From Yoonia sp. (GTDB lineage Bacteria; Pseudomonadota; Alphaproteobacteria; Rhodobacterales; Rhodobacteraceae): a DNA stretch of 64,000 bases. The stretch is taken from the NCBI GenBank assembly GCA_029250945.1, contig JAQXEG010000009.1:203211-267210 (forward strand), read 5' to 3'. How positions within the stretch are numbered: position 1 is the stretch's first letter; each line of letters begins with the position of its first letter. The position numbers were made by a program, and so were the translations under genes. Of this stretch, positions 8,700 to 17,010 are shown piece after piece. The notes beneath the pieces were generated by a model. The model was not told the DNA's origin and did no database searches. It saw only the letters and a list, made by a program, of their open reading frames with translations.

Positions 8700-9267
8700 T
8701 CATCCTGTTTTGCGTCACATTCCTAAGCTGCTTGGCCCTTCCCGTGCCGTCGTCGATCTTGATGCTGGCCTCGGGCAGTTTCGCGGCCACGGGCGATCTG
8801 GACATCGTGCATGTCGCTGTCGCGGCTTTTGCAGGTGCGGTGTTGGGCGACAACACCGGCTATGTCATTGCACGGCTGTCGGGCGACCACATGCGTGGCT
8901 GGCTGGACCGCGACCCCAAACGGGCCGCTTTGCACAACAAGGGCGCCGCATTCATGACCAAATGGGGCGGATCATCAGTTTTCTTTTCATGCTGGCTCGT
9001 CGCGCCGCCTGGCCCCTATATCAACTACATCAGTGGGCTAACCAAGTTTACTTGGGCGCGGTTCGCCTTATGGGGCATCGCGGTCGAGGTTGTTTGGGTC
9101 GGCTCTATGTAGGGCTCGGCTTCACCTTCGGCGAAAATTTTGCCGCCATTGCAAGCTTGCTGGGCAACGCGAGCGGGCTGATCACAGCGTTGGTGATGAC
9201 AATCGGTCTGGGTTTTTGGCTGATACACCCAGCCCGCGCCAAAAACGACAAGGCGGCGTCGGCCTAG
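8657..9267 (+). pseudogene. DedA-family membrane protein, frameshifted
   Basis: The first frame (8657-9112) carries a typical DedA N-terminus: a hydrophobic helix, PVPSSILMLASGSFAATG, GDNTGYVIAR, and a membrane-proximal region GPYINYISGLTKFTWARF. It stops at TAG 9110-9112. Another frame continues without a break in sense as LYVGLGFTFGENFAAIASLL followed by a final membrane helix, to TAG 9265-9267. One missing C at about 9098 (GGCTCT for GGCCTCT) would restore a single reading frame of about 200 residues. DedA proteins are inner-membrane proteins linked to lipid carrier recycling and the proton motive force. Confidence 0.8.
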
Positions 9268-9306
9268 CCGCTTGACCCGCCCCCACGCTGCAGCCACCGT
9301 GCCCGT

Positions 9307-10452
9307 ATGACAATGCATTTTGACACCCCCGAATACGCCGCCCGCAAGGCCCGCGCGATTGACGCCATCAAGGCCGAGAACCTTGACGCCCTGCTGATGT
9401 TTGCCCCCGAAAGCCAATATTGGATCTGCGGCTATGACACGTTCGGCTTTGCATTGTTCCAATGCCTTGTGCTGACCGCATCGGGTGAATTGCACCTGCT
9501 CACCCGCAACCCCGACCTACGCCAAGCCCGCCTGACATCGACCCTGACCGAAGCGCAAATCCACATTTGGGATGATGTCGAGGGGATGAACCCCGCCCGT
9601 GATCTTGCGGACCTATTGTCCGACATGGGCGTGTCAGGGCGGATCGGATACGAAGGGCAAACTGCGGGGCTGACCGACTACAACGGCCAACAGCTACGCG
9701 CCCTGATCCCCGATCTGATTGAGGCGACAGAAGTGATACGCGACCAGCGCCGCATCAAGTCAGATGCAGAGGTCGCGATGCACCGCCGTGCCGCTACCCT
9801 ATCCGACGACGCGCTAGATGCAGGGATTACCGCCACGCACGCCGGTGCGTTTGAAGGCGATGTTTTGGCCGCTATGCAAGGTGCGGTGTTCAAAGGTGGC
9901 GGCGACTATGCGGGCAATGAATTTATCATCGGCTCTGGTGAAGGCGCGTTGCTGTGCCGCTATTTCTCGGGTCGGCGGCACCTTGATCCGTCCGACCAAC
10001 TGACGCTTGAATGGTCTGGCGCCTACGCTCGATATCATGCGGCAATGATGCGCACGATCGTCGTTGGCACACCGTCAGACAGCCACAAACGGATGCATGA
10101 CGCCTGCACCGAAGCGTTAGATGCATGTGAAACCGCGATCCGCCCTGGCAACCCGATGGGTGATGTGTTCGACGCCCATGCGCGCGTGTTTGACAAACAC
10201 GGGTACGGCCATGCCCGGCTTAAGGCGTGCGGCTATGGCATGGGCGCGATTTACAACCCTATCTGGGTCGACTTCCCGATGTTTCACGAAGGTAACCCAT
10301 TGTTAATGCGCGAAAACCAAGTGTTCTTTTTGCACATGATCCTGATGGATAGCGACAGCGGAGACGCGATGACATTGGGCCATTCGGTATTGGTGAAACC
10401 TGACGGGGTTGAACGGCTTTCGCGCCATGATACGGGGCTCATTACGCGCTAG
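9307..10452 (+). CDS. M24-family (Xaa-Pro aminopeptidase/creatinase-like) hydrolase
   Basis: 381 residues: a creatinase-type N-terminal domain (SQYWICGYDTFGF) and a C-terminal pita-bread domain. In metal-dependent M24 peptidases the first ligand pair lies in VDxGA...SDxTRT. Here the equivalent reads LEWSGAYARYHAAMMRT, so both aspartates are replaced (Glu and Ala). This pattern is closer to creatinase and ectoine hydrolase-like members than to true aminopeptidases. Substrate is not determinable. The ORF overlaps the convergent SpoIIAA-like gene by 11 bases. Start could also be the second Met (MHFDTPEYAARKA). Confidence 0.8.
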   Translation: MTMHFDTPEYAARKARAIDAIKAENLDALLMFAPESQYWICGYDTFGFALFQCLVLTASGELHLLTRNPDLRQARLTSTLTEAQIHIWDDVEGMNPARDLADLLSDMGVSGRIGYEGQTAGLTDYNGQQLRALIPDLIEATEVIRDQRRIKSDAEVAMHRRAATLSDDALDAGITATHAGAFEGDVLAAMQGAVFKGGGDYAGNEFIIGSGEGALLCRYFSGRRHLDPSDQLTLEWSGAYARYHAAMMRTIVVGTPSDSHKRMHDACTEALDACETAIRPGNPMGDVFDAHARVFDKHGYGHARLKACGYGMGAIYNPIWVDFPMFHEGNPLLMRENQVFFLHMILMDSDSGDAMTLGHSVLVKPDGVERLSRHDTGLITR

Positions 10453-10816
10453 CGGCCAGCCATGCCTCGGCGGCGTCAGCTTCGGTTGACGCGAACCCCT
10501 TAATGGCCAAACCCGGGATTATTGCGCCCTCAATTTCGGCACCGGTTCGGACCCACGCCTGATCGCAGATGACCGCAATCTTGTCGAAACGGGGCAGCAG
10601 CGCGAAAAGCTTGGGGATGCGGTAAAGTTCCGCACCAATCGCGGCCCAAGACGGCATGTGAAAATCATCAATCTTATACAACATATTCGCGCCGCGCATG
10701 CCTTCAGACGTGGCCAACAAGGCATCGACACCGCTGCTCATCTCGGGCGCGTCAATCTTGCCTGCAATCGTCAGTTCAACCCGATCAGCTGCGGTTTTCT
10801 TTACGTCAAACACCAT
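10442..10816 (-). CDS. SpoIIAA-like (STAS/SEC14-fold) protein
   Basis: 124 residues matching the small SpoIIAA-like family (PF11964 type): an N-terminal VKKTAADRVELTIAGKID strand pair, a central MLYKIDDFHMPSWAA, RFDKIAVICDQAWVR, and the C-terminal FASTEADAAEAWL helix that is characteristic of these proteins. The fold resembles STAS anti-sigma antagonist domains, but no phosphoacceptor Ser role is established for this branch. A good AGGAG-like site precedes the start. It is divergent from the M48 protease gene. Confidence 0.8.
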   Translation of the reverse strand: MVFDVKKTAADRVELTIAGKIDAPEMSSGVDALLATSEGMRGANMLYKIDDFHMPSWAAIGAELYRIPKLFALLPRFDKIAVICDQAWVRTGAEIEGAIIPGLAIKGFASTEADAAEAWLAASA

Positions 10817-10920
10817 ATCCTCCTGTTTGCGATCCCGTTAGTATAGCAGAGCCGGACAAGTTTGCCTTGATCTGCGTCAATTGCCTTGTCAGGGGGCAAT
10901 GACCACCCCATATCCAGCTT

Positions 10921-11610
10921 ATGTTACGTTTCGCACCTATTTTTATCGCGCTGGCCTACGGGATTGCGATGTATCGCTTTTCTGTGTGGCGGACGTCCAA
11001 GGAACTTGATGCGCGCTCGACCGAATTGGCCGATCCAGTGTTGTTGTCGCTGTGCAAGGACATGGCAGCCGCGCTCGACCTGCCGCGGATCAAGGTGCAT
11101 ATCTACGAGATTGAACCGGTCAACGGCCTTGCCGCGCCCGACGGGCGGATTTTCATCACGCGCGGGTTTTTCAACAAATACCGCGCAGGTGAGGTGACGG
11201 CTGCCGAGCTGGCCTCTGTGATCGCGCATGAATTGGGGCATGTGGCCTTAGGTCATTCGCGCCGCCGCATGATTGATTTCTCGGGCCAAAACGCGATGCG
11301 TACAGCCTTGGCGATGGTGCTTGGGCGCTTCATCCCCGGCATCGGCCCGTTGCTTGCCAGTGCGCTAATGTCGCTGCTGGCCGCCCGCCTGTCCCGCACG
11401 GACGAACATGAGGCGGATGCCTATGCCTCTGCGCTGTTGATCAAAGCTGGGCTGGGAACCGCGCCGCAAATCTCACTGTTTGAAAAGCTGGAAAACCTGA
11501 CCGGTGCGCGTGGGGCCACGACACCCGCGTGGGTCATGAGCCACCCCAAGACGGCGGAACGCATCGCGGCGATTTCCAAAAATGACGCCAAATGGACGGG
11601 TCAGGACTAG
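10921..11610 (+). CDS. M48-family zinc metalloprotease
   Basis: 229 residues. An N-terminal signal anchor (MLRFAPIFIALAYGIAMY) is followed by the protease domain. The zinc motif HELGH lies at residues 103-107, and the third ligand and downstream helix are seen in DEHEADAYA. SHPKTAERI near the C-terminus is typical of BepA/Oma1-type M48 enzymes. It probably degrades or processes envelope proteins, facing the periplasm. Short for the family: there is no TPR or long membrane domain. Confidence 0.88.
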   Translation: MLRFAPIFIALAYGIAMYRFSVWRTSKELDARSTELADPVLLSLCKDMAAALDLPRIKVHIYEIEPVNGLAAPDGRIFITRGFFNKYRAGEVTAAELASVIAHELGHVALGHSRRRMIDFSGQNAMRTALAMVLGRFIPGIGPLLASALMSLLAARLSRTDEHEADAYASALLIKAGLGTAPQISLFEKLENLTGARGATTPAWVMSHPKTAERIAAISKNDAKWTGQD

Positions 11611-11616
11611 TAGGGT

Positions 11617-12171
11617 TTAACCCTGATTGAGCAGCTCAAGCGCCTTACCAAACCGGGGCAACCGCGCCTTTTTCATCAACGATCTTTGGGTCCAGTCCGC
11701 CCCGCCCATCGCTTGCGCAGTGGCGAGCACGCCGTCTGCGACAGCCTGCATCGCGTCAGGGTCTTCGCCCAGCATACGGCAGCAGAACAAATCAGGATTG
11801 ATGCGCGCCAGCCCTTCCTCGGCCAAGGTATTGCTTGGAAAATCCTTGTTATTCATCGTCATAATGCCATCGCATGATCCTGCAACAGCGGCCGCCAGCA
11901 CGTGAATATCATCCGGATCAGGCAGCCAAAGCCGTTGGATCAGCCCGTCATGTACAGGCACAATCGCACGCGGGAACGTGACGCCCAGCATAGCGATTTC
12001 GCCACGTGCGAACACCTCGGCTGCGGCGTCAATCTTGCGCGTTGCCCGCGCCCATTCTTCTAGGATGCGGTCCGACCAGCGCGACTCAAACAAACCGTGC
12101 TTAGCGGCACCAAGCACCACCTCGCGCATCACAGTCGGATACAGGACGCAAGCGTCGATCAGCACCCTCAT
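11617..12171 (-). CDS. RSP_2648-family PIN-domain protein
   Basis: 184 residues. PIN ribonuclease-like acidic residues are visible: the N-terminal D in LIDACVLYP, a central E in LEEWARA, and the D cluster LPDPDDIHVLAAA with MTMNNKDF. The family is common in Rhodobacteraceae and lacks an obvious antitoxin here, so a toxin-antitoxin role is not supported. Its ATG overlaps the TGA stop of rlmI (ATGA at 12168-12171), so it is translationally coupled to an rRNA methyltransferase. An RNA-metabolism role is an inference from that pairing. Confidence 0.82.
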   Translation of the reverse strand: MRVLIDACVLYPTVMREVVLGAAKHGLFESRWSDRILEEWARATRKIDAAAEVFARGEIAMLGVTFPRAIVPVHDGLIQRLWLPDPDDIHVLAAAVAGSCDGIMTMNNKDFPSNTLAEEGLARINPDLFCCRMLGEDPDAMQAVADGVLATAQAMGGADWTQRSLMKKARLPRFGKALELLNQG

Positions 12172-13364
12172 AGGCGGAAGAAGACCGCCTTGAGGTAACC
12201 GCTTTCGGCCAGATGTGGCATCAGCGGATGGTCAGGGCCAGCGTATCCGTTGTGGATCACTTGGGACCGGCGCCCTGCCCGTCCAATGCCGCGCGCAGAT
12301 GCATTGCGGAATTTCGTCAGATCAGCGGCATGGGAACATGAACACACGCCCAAATAGCCGCTGTCCTTAACCAAACCAGCCGCCAGCCGCGCCACACGTT
12401 CATAGGCGCGAAGCCCCGCGTCCAGCGATTTGCGGCCCGGTGCGAATGCGGGCGGATCACAGATCACCACGTCAAATTGCGCACCTTCTTCGGCCAATGC
12501 CTCGAGCGTGGCGAATGCGTCGCCTTTGCGGGTCGTGAATTTATCCGACACGCCCATCGCCGCGGCACCTTCTTCGGCCAAGGCAAGCGCGGGGGCTGAA
12601 CCGTCAACGGCCAGCACCGACGCAGCACCGCCAGCAAGCGCGGCAAGGCCAAAGCCGCCGACATGGGAAAATACATCCAGAACAGTCGCATCCTTGGACA
12701 GACCCGCCGCAAAGGCGTGGTTGGGACGTTGATCAAAAAACAGACCGGTTTTCTGGCCACCCATGACGTCGGCCATGTAGGTGGCGCCGTTCATGGGCAC
12801 GGAGATTGGGGCGGTTGGGGCTGTGCCGCGCATCACTTCGGTCTTCTCGATCAGACCTTCCAAGGTGCGCGCACGACCTGTGCCGTTCATAATCACGGTT
12901 GTGACGCCAGTGACCGCCATCAACGCATCGACAAGTATGTCGATCATCGCATCCGCATAGGCCGCATTCGGCTGCACAACAGCCACATCGCCGAACCGGT
13001 CAACGACAACACCGGGCAGACCGTCGGCCTCTGCATGGATTAGCCGGTAGAACGGATCAGGATACAGGCGGGCGCGGTGCGCCAAGGCACGGGCGAATTT
13101 CGCCTCAAACCACGCCTGATCGATGGGGGTATCCACATCACGTTCCAGCATACGGCAGAAAATCTTGCTTGCTGGGTTCACAGCCACCAGCCCCATGGGG
13201 CGGCGGTCTGAGTCTTCCAGAATGGCGATGGTTCCGGCAGTGATCGCCTTTGTGCGGCGGTCAGTGACGACTTCGTTGGCATAAACCCAAGGGAAACCGT
13301 GACGGATGGCACGGGCATCACCTTTGGGATTTAGGCGAACAACGGAAAAAGAGGGCTGGTTCAT
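12168..13364 (-). CDS. rlmI: Class I SAM-dependent rRNA (cytosine-C5) methyltransferase, RlmI-like
   Basis: 398 residues: an N-terminal PUA-type RNA-binding region (SVVRLNPKGDARAIRHGFPWVYANEV), a middle EEHEE-like part (HAEADGLPGVVVDRFG), then a Rossmann methyltransferase with GQKTGLFFDQR, VLDVFSHVGGFGLAA and the catalytic motif CDPPAF. RlmI methylates C1962 of 23S rRNA in Escherichia coli; the same target is likely but not shown. First gene of an operon with the PIN protein (4-base overlap). Confidence 0.9.
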   Translation of the reverse strand: MNQPSFSVVRLNPKGDARAIRHGFPWVYANEVVTDRRTKAITAGTIAILEDSDRRPMGLVAVNPASKIFCRMLERDVDTPIDQAWFEAKFARALAHRARLYPDPFYRLIHAEADGLPGVVVDRFGDVAVVQPNAAYADAMIDILVDALMAVTGVTTVIMNGTGRARTLEGLIEKTEVMRGTAPTAPISVPMNGATYMADVMGGQKTGLFFDQRPNHAFAAGLSKDATVLDVFSHVGGFGLAALAGGAASVLAVDGSAPALALAEEGAAAMGVSDKFTTRKGDAFATLEALAEEGAQFDVVICDPPAFAPGRKSLDAGLRAYERVARLAAGLVKDSGYLGVCSCSHAADLTKFRNASARGIGRAGRRSQVIHNGYAGPDHPLMPHLAESGYLKAVFFRL

Positions 13365-13403
13365 ACCAGCCCTCTTAGTCGCAAACCATTTGATTTAAAA
13401 GTC

Positions 13404-14006
13404 TTAGATCACAAAGGATCCGGTCAATTCATCCTTGAACACTTGGGTCAGGAAATCAGTAACGCGCACCTTTTCCGTCTGGCCAAGCTGTTCCTGCATC
13501 AGGGCAGCAATACCACCCGGTGCAGACAGGTCCGCCTCGATCAGGCGTGGTTCTTCAATGATCTCACCAATCACCGCATTACGCACAGACATGTTAAAGA
13601 CGATGTTATACACCCCCCCGACAGAAAAGCGGGTCCGCTCTGTCACGCCGTGGAAACGCACCAGCTGAAAATCGACAACAACAGGAATGTCGCCTGTCAG
13701 CCGGTCCTGATTACGGGTCGTCGCGGTCTGGAACATGGCCGCAACCTGTTCGACACGGTCCCCTACGGGATCGCCGCGCCAAACGACATCAGCATTCGGG
13801 TAATAAGAATTCGCTTCAGAAACCGTCAGCTCGTCAGAGGCCGAGAATTTCATGTCTTCGATCTGATAGGACCGCGCAATCTCGCGTGTCTCGACACCGA
13901 ATGCAGGCACGTCAATCGGCGCGTTGCGCGATACCGTGTCAACACTTGCGCAGCCAGCGACACCCAAACCAAGAACCGAAACCGTTAATACTTTCAACAT
14001 TTTCAT
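13404..14006 (-). CDS. DUF6778-family lipoprotein
   Basis: 200 residues. The signal peptide ends in a canonical lipobox, LGVAGC, with a basic start (MKMLK). The mature part is beta-rich and includes RFSVGGVYNIVFNMSVRNA and the C-terminal TDFLTQVFKDELTG. The family is a Rhodobacteraceae lipoprotein of unknown function. A TTAA-N7-TTAA site lies 53 bases upstream of the start codon, suggesting CtrA control. Confidence 0.8.
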   Translation of the reverse strand: MKMLKVLTVSVLGLGVAGCASVDTVSRNAPIDVPAFGVETREIARSYQIEDMKFSASDELTVSEANSYYPNADVVWRGDPVGDRVEQVAAMFQTATTRNQDRLTGDIPVVVDFQLVRFHGVTERTRFSVGGVYNIVFNMSVRNAVIGEIIEEPRLIEADLSAPGGIAALMQEQLGQTEKVRVTDFLTQVFKDELTGSFVI

Positions 14007-14058
14007 TTCATCACCTCTGGGCCTTCGCCCTTATCTTTCCCAAATCACCTTTTGCGGG

Positions 14059-14073
14059 TTAAACATTGGTTAA
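14059..14073 (-). promoter_or_regulatory. CtrA-like site TTAA-N7-TTAA
   Basis: Exact TTAA-acattgg-TTAA, the full CtrA consensus of alphaproteobacteria. It is 53 bases upstream of the DUF6778 lipoprotein start, a position expected for a site overlapping a promoter. Binding is an inference from the motif alone. Confidence 0.5.
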
Positions 14074-14181
14074 CCAAGCAACTGGGGCAGAAATGTGTTC
14101 AAATGAGGCAATTGCAGGGTCAATTCGTGAAACCCGACGATTGTGGGCCAAACCGTTATCAAAAAGACTCAGTTCTGAATT

Positions 14182-14193
14182 GTTAGCGCTAAC
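14182..14193 (+). promoter_or_regulatory. Perfect 12-bp palindrome, candidate operator of edd-eda
   Basis: GTTAGCGCTAAC reads the same on both strands and has the central CG of LacI-family operators. It overlaps a possible -35 (TTGTTA 14180-14185) that is 17 bases from a weak -10 (TAGATC 14203-14208) ahead of edd. That position suits repression of the Entner-Doudoroff operon by a sugar-responsive regulator encoded elsewhere. Confidence 0.5.
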
Positions 14194-14235
14194 CATTCGT
14201 GCTAGATCGCATACAAGCGAAAATCGGAGGCAACA

Positions 14236-16041
14236 GTGGCACTCAATAAAACCATTCAAATTGTGACAGACCGCATTCGGGCGCGTTCTGAACAGGCCCG
14301 TGGCACGTATCTGGATCGGATGGCTGCCGCCGCCGAAGAAGGCCCGCGGCGCGCCCATCTGACATGCGGCAACCAAGCCCACGCCTACGCCCCCATGGGG
14401 GACGATAAGGGCGCGCTTGCCGCCGCGCAGGCCCCCAATATCGGCATCATCACCGCCTATAATGACATGTTGTCCGCCCACCAACCGTTTGAGCATTACC
14501 CCAATCTAATCCGCCAGACCGCCCGCGAAAACGGTGGCACGGCGCAAGTTGCGGGCGGCGTGCCCGCCATGTGTGACGGCGTCACCCAAGGGCAGACGGG
14601 CATGGAATTGTCGCTATTTTCGCGCGATGTGATCGCCATGGCGGCTGGTATCGGCCTGTCCCACAACGTCTTTGACAGCGCGATCTATCTTGGGGTCTGC
14701 GATAAAATCGTGCCCGGTTTGATCATCGCAGCGGCGACCTTCGGCTATATCCCCGGCGTGTTTATCCCTGCCGGTCCAATGACATCCGGTCTGCCAAATG
14801 ATCAAAAAGCCAAGGTGCGTCAGCAATTCGCGACGGGCGAAGTTGGGCGCGACGCATTGATGGCTGCCGAAATGGCAAGCTATCATGGCGCAGGCACCTG
14901 CACATTCTATGGCACCGCCAACACCAACCAAATGTTGATGGAATTCATGGGGCTGCACCTGCCCGGCGCGTCATTTGTAAACCCTGGTGAAGGTCTGCGG
15001 CAGGCGTTGACCGTCGCTGGCACCAAAACCGCCCTCGGCAATAGTGCACTTGGCGATACATATCGCCCTGTCAGCCAAATTCTGGATGAAAAGGCATTCG
15101 TGAACGGCCTTGTCGGGCTGATGGCCACGGGGGGGTCCACGAATCTTGTGCTGCACTTGCCCGCAATGGCCCGTGCCGCCGGTGTGATCCTTGATCTTGA
15201 GGATTTTTCGGACCTGTCGCAGGTCGTACCGTTGATGGCCAAAGTTTATCCAAATGGCCTTGCTGATGTGAACCATTTTCACGCGGCCGGTGGCCTTGGC
15301 TTCCTGATCGGCGAATTGCTTGACGCGGGGCTGCTGCATGACGACACCCACACGATCGTGGGACAAGGTTTGCGCGACTACACCCAAGAGCCGCAGCTGC
15401 AAGTCAACACCGCGATCTGGGTTCCCGGCACTAAGGTGTCGTTGAACGAGAAAATCCTGCGTCCCGCATCCAATCCGTTCAATCCGCACGGTGGCCTGAC
15501 CCAACTGTCCGGCAACCTTGGGCGCGGCGTGATCAAAACCTCTGCCGTGGCCGAGGAACGCCATATAATTGAGGCACCCGCCCGCGTGTTCCACACCCAG
15601 CACGCGGTCAAGGCTGCGTTCCAAGCGGGCGAGCTGACGACAGACACCGTTGTTGTCGTGCGCTTCCAAGGGCCGAAATCCAACGGCATGCCCGAACTCC
15701 ACAGCCTGACACCAACCTTGGCCGTGATGCAGGACCGCGGGCTAAAGGTGGCGCTGGTCACCGACGGGCGTATGTCGGGCGCATCCGGCAAGGTGCCATC
15801 CGCGATCCACGTCTGCCCAGAGGCCGCCGATGGCGGACCGCTTGCCTTGATCCAAGATGGCGACATCATCCGGCTGGACGCAACGGCAGGTACAATTGAC
15901 TTGATTGACGTCGACCTTGCTGCCCGCACCCCTGCTGTCGCCGACCTGACCGGGAACGGCAACGGAGTTGGGCGTGAATTGTTCGACGTCTTCCGCCAGA
16001 ATGTCGGCCAAGCCGCCGATGGCGCAGGCACCTGTATCTAA
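14236..16041 (+). CDS. edd: Phosphogluconate dehydratase
   Basis: 601 residues, normal length. Converts 6-phosphogluconate to 2-keto-3-deoxy-6-phosphogluconate in the cytoplasm, first step specific to the Entner-Doudoroff pathway. IlvD/Edd family features: the iron-sulfur and substrate motifs [37 protein letters not shown], and the C-terminal [12 protein letters not shown]. The start is GTG 14236 with a strong GGAGG site six to ten bases upstream. eda follows after 61 bases with an intergenic hairpin between them. Confidence 0.96.
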   Translation: MALNKTIQIVTDRIRARSEQARGTYLDRMAAAAEEGPRRAHLTCGNQAHAYAPMGDDKGALAAAQAPNIGIITAYNDMLSAHQPFEHYPNLIRQTARENGGTAQVAGGVPAMCDGVTQGQTGMELSLFSRDVIAMAAGIGLSHNVFDSAIYLGVCDKIVPGLIIAAATFGYIPGVFIPAGPMTSGLPNDQKAKVRQQFATGEVGRDALMAAEMASYHGAGTCTFYGTANTNQMLMEFMGLHLPGASFVNPGEGLRQALTVAGTKTALGNSALGDTYRPVSQILDEKAFVNGLVGLMATGGSTNLVLHLPAMARAAGVILDLEDFSDLSQVVPLMAKVYPNGLADVNHFHAAGGLGFLIGELLDAGLLHDDTHTIVGQGLRDYTQEPQLQVNTAIWVPGTKVSLNEKILRPASNPFNPHGGLTQLSGNLGRGVIKTSAVAEERHIIEAPARVFHTQHAVKAAFQAGELTTDTVVVVRFQGPKSNGMPELHSLTPTLAVMQDRGLKVALVTDGRMSGASGKVPSAIHVCPEAADGGPLALIQDGDIIRLDATAGTIDLIDVDLAARTPAVADLTGNGNGVGRELFDVFRQNVGQAADGAGTCI

Positions 16042-16061
16042 CCCATTCTTCCGAGCATAAA

Positions 16062-16080
16062 TATGCCTGCCGGAGGCATA
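16062..16080 (+). repeat. Intergenic hairpin between edd and eda
   Basis: TATGCCT / AGGCATA, a 7-bp stem with loop gccgg, 20 bases after the edd stop. No T run follows, so it is more likely an mRNA stabiliser or processing hairpin that sets the edd:eda ratio than a terminator. Possibly a member of a short dispersed repeat family of roseobacters (inference). Confidence 0.45.
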
Positions 16081-16102
16081 AAATCGTTTAAGGACTGAAA
16101 CT

Positions 16103-16744
16103 ATGACACCCGAAACTGCATCCCAGAAATCACGCGACCTGTGCCTGATGGCCCCTGTCATCCCCGTACTGGTCGTTGATGACGCGGCCCATGCCGTGCC
16201 TTTGGCCACAGCCCTTGTCGCAGGCGGTTTGCCTGTGCTTGAGGTAACGTTGCGCACGGATGCTGCCCTCGAGGTGATCCGCGAGATGGCTAGCGTTGCT
16301 GGTGGCATTGTCGGCGCGGGCACGCTGCTGACACCCAAAGACGTGGAAATGGCCAGGGCGGCGGGCGCCACATTCGGCGTATCCCCCGGTGCGACCGATC
16401 TGATCCTTGATGCGTGCGAGGCCAATGATCTACCCCTGCTGCCCGGCACCGCCACCGCATCAGAGGCGATGCGCCTGCTTGAACGCGGCTACACCGTGCA
16501 AAAATTTTTTCCCGCCGCCGCAAACGGCGGCGCGCCCGCGCTCAAGGCAATCGGCGCGCCTATTCCGCAAGTCAGCTTTTGCCCGACAGGCGGCGTGAGC
16601 CTGAAGAACGCCAATGATTACCTGTCGTTGTCCAACACGCTTTGCGTTGGTGGGTCTTGGGTCGCACCCAAGGACAAGGTCATCGCAGGTGATTGGGACG
16701 GGATCACCGCATTGGCTGCAGAGGCCGCAGCCCTCCCGCGCTAG
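16103..16744 (+). CDS. eda: 2-dehydro-3-deoxy-phosphogluconate (KDPG) aldolase
   Basis: 213 residues. Cleaves KDPG to pyruvate and glyceraldehyde-3-phosphate. Seen: catalytic Glu/Arg region [25 protein letters not shown], the Schiff-base lysine K134 in VQKFFPA, and phosphate-binding FCPTGGVSL. Second gene of the edd-eda operon; AAGGAC ribosome site. Its stop overlaps the stop of the convergent small gene by a few bases. Confidence 0.95.
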   Translation: MTPETASQKSRDLCLMAPVIPVLVVDDAAHAVPLATALVAGGLPVLEVTLRTDAALEVIREMASVAGGIVGAGTLLTPKDVEMARAAGATFGVSPGATDLILDACEANDLPLLPGTATASEAMRLLERGYTVQKFFPAAANGGAPALKAIGAPIPQVSFCPTGGVSLKNANDYLSLSNTLCVGGSWVAPKDKVIAGDWDGITALAAEAAALPR

Positions 16745-17010
16745 TCAACCACACGCGCGGCCCGCCCACCCCGCCTACGGGCAGTGGGCTGCGCATCCAA
16801 TGCCTCGCGCAATGTGATGGTCATCGGATGATCGGCGGGCTGATCTGCATACGCGGCCAACAATTCCATGATCGCTGGACGCGGATCGCCGCCATGCCCC
16901 AAGGCCCAATCCAGAAACACCGTTCGGCATTGTCCCAGATCAATGCCGTCGATGCGAAACGCCTCTTGGATCAACCCGCGCGGGTCGTTGGGGTCGTCAG
17001 TTCGCGGCAT
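16741..17010 (-). CDS. Small conserved-looking hypothetical protein downstream of glnE
   Basis: 89 residues from ATG 17010 (MPRTDDPNDPRGLIQ); the track start at 17031 would need a 35-base overlap with glnE, whereas 17010 overlaps by 14 bases, a normal coupled arrangement. Acidic centre (AFRIDGIDLGQCRTVFLDW) and a basic tail (TARRRGGRAARVV). Family not recognised and function unknown. Co-transcription with glnE is likely from the overlap. Confidence 0.6.
   Translation of the reverse strand: MPRTDDPNDPRGLIQEAFRIDGIDLGQCRTVFLDWALGHGGDPRPAIMELLAAYADQPADHPMTITLREALDAQPTARRRGGRAARVVD

Noticed and set aside
11617-12171. Toxin of a toxin-antitoxin pair (PIN domain)
   Set aside because: No small antitoxin gene is adjacent; the gene is coupled to an rRNA methyltransferase instead.
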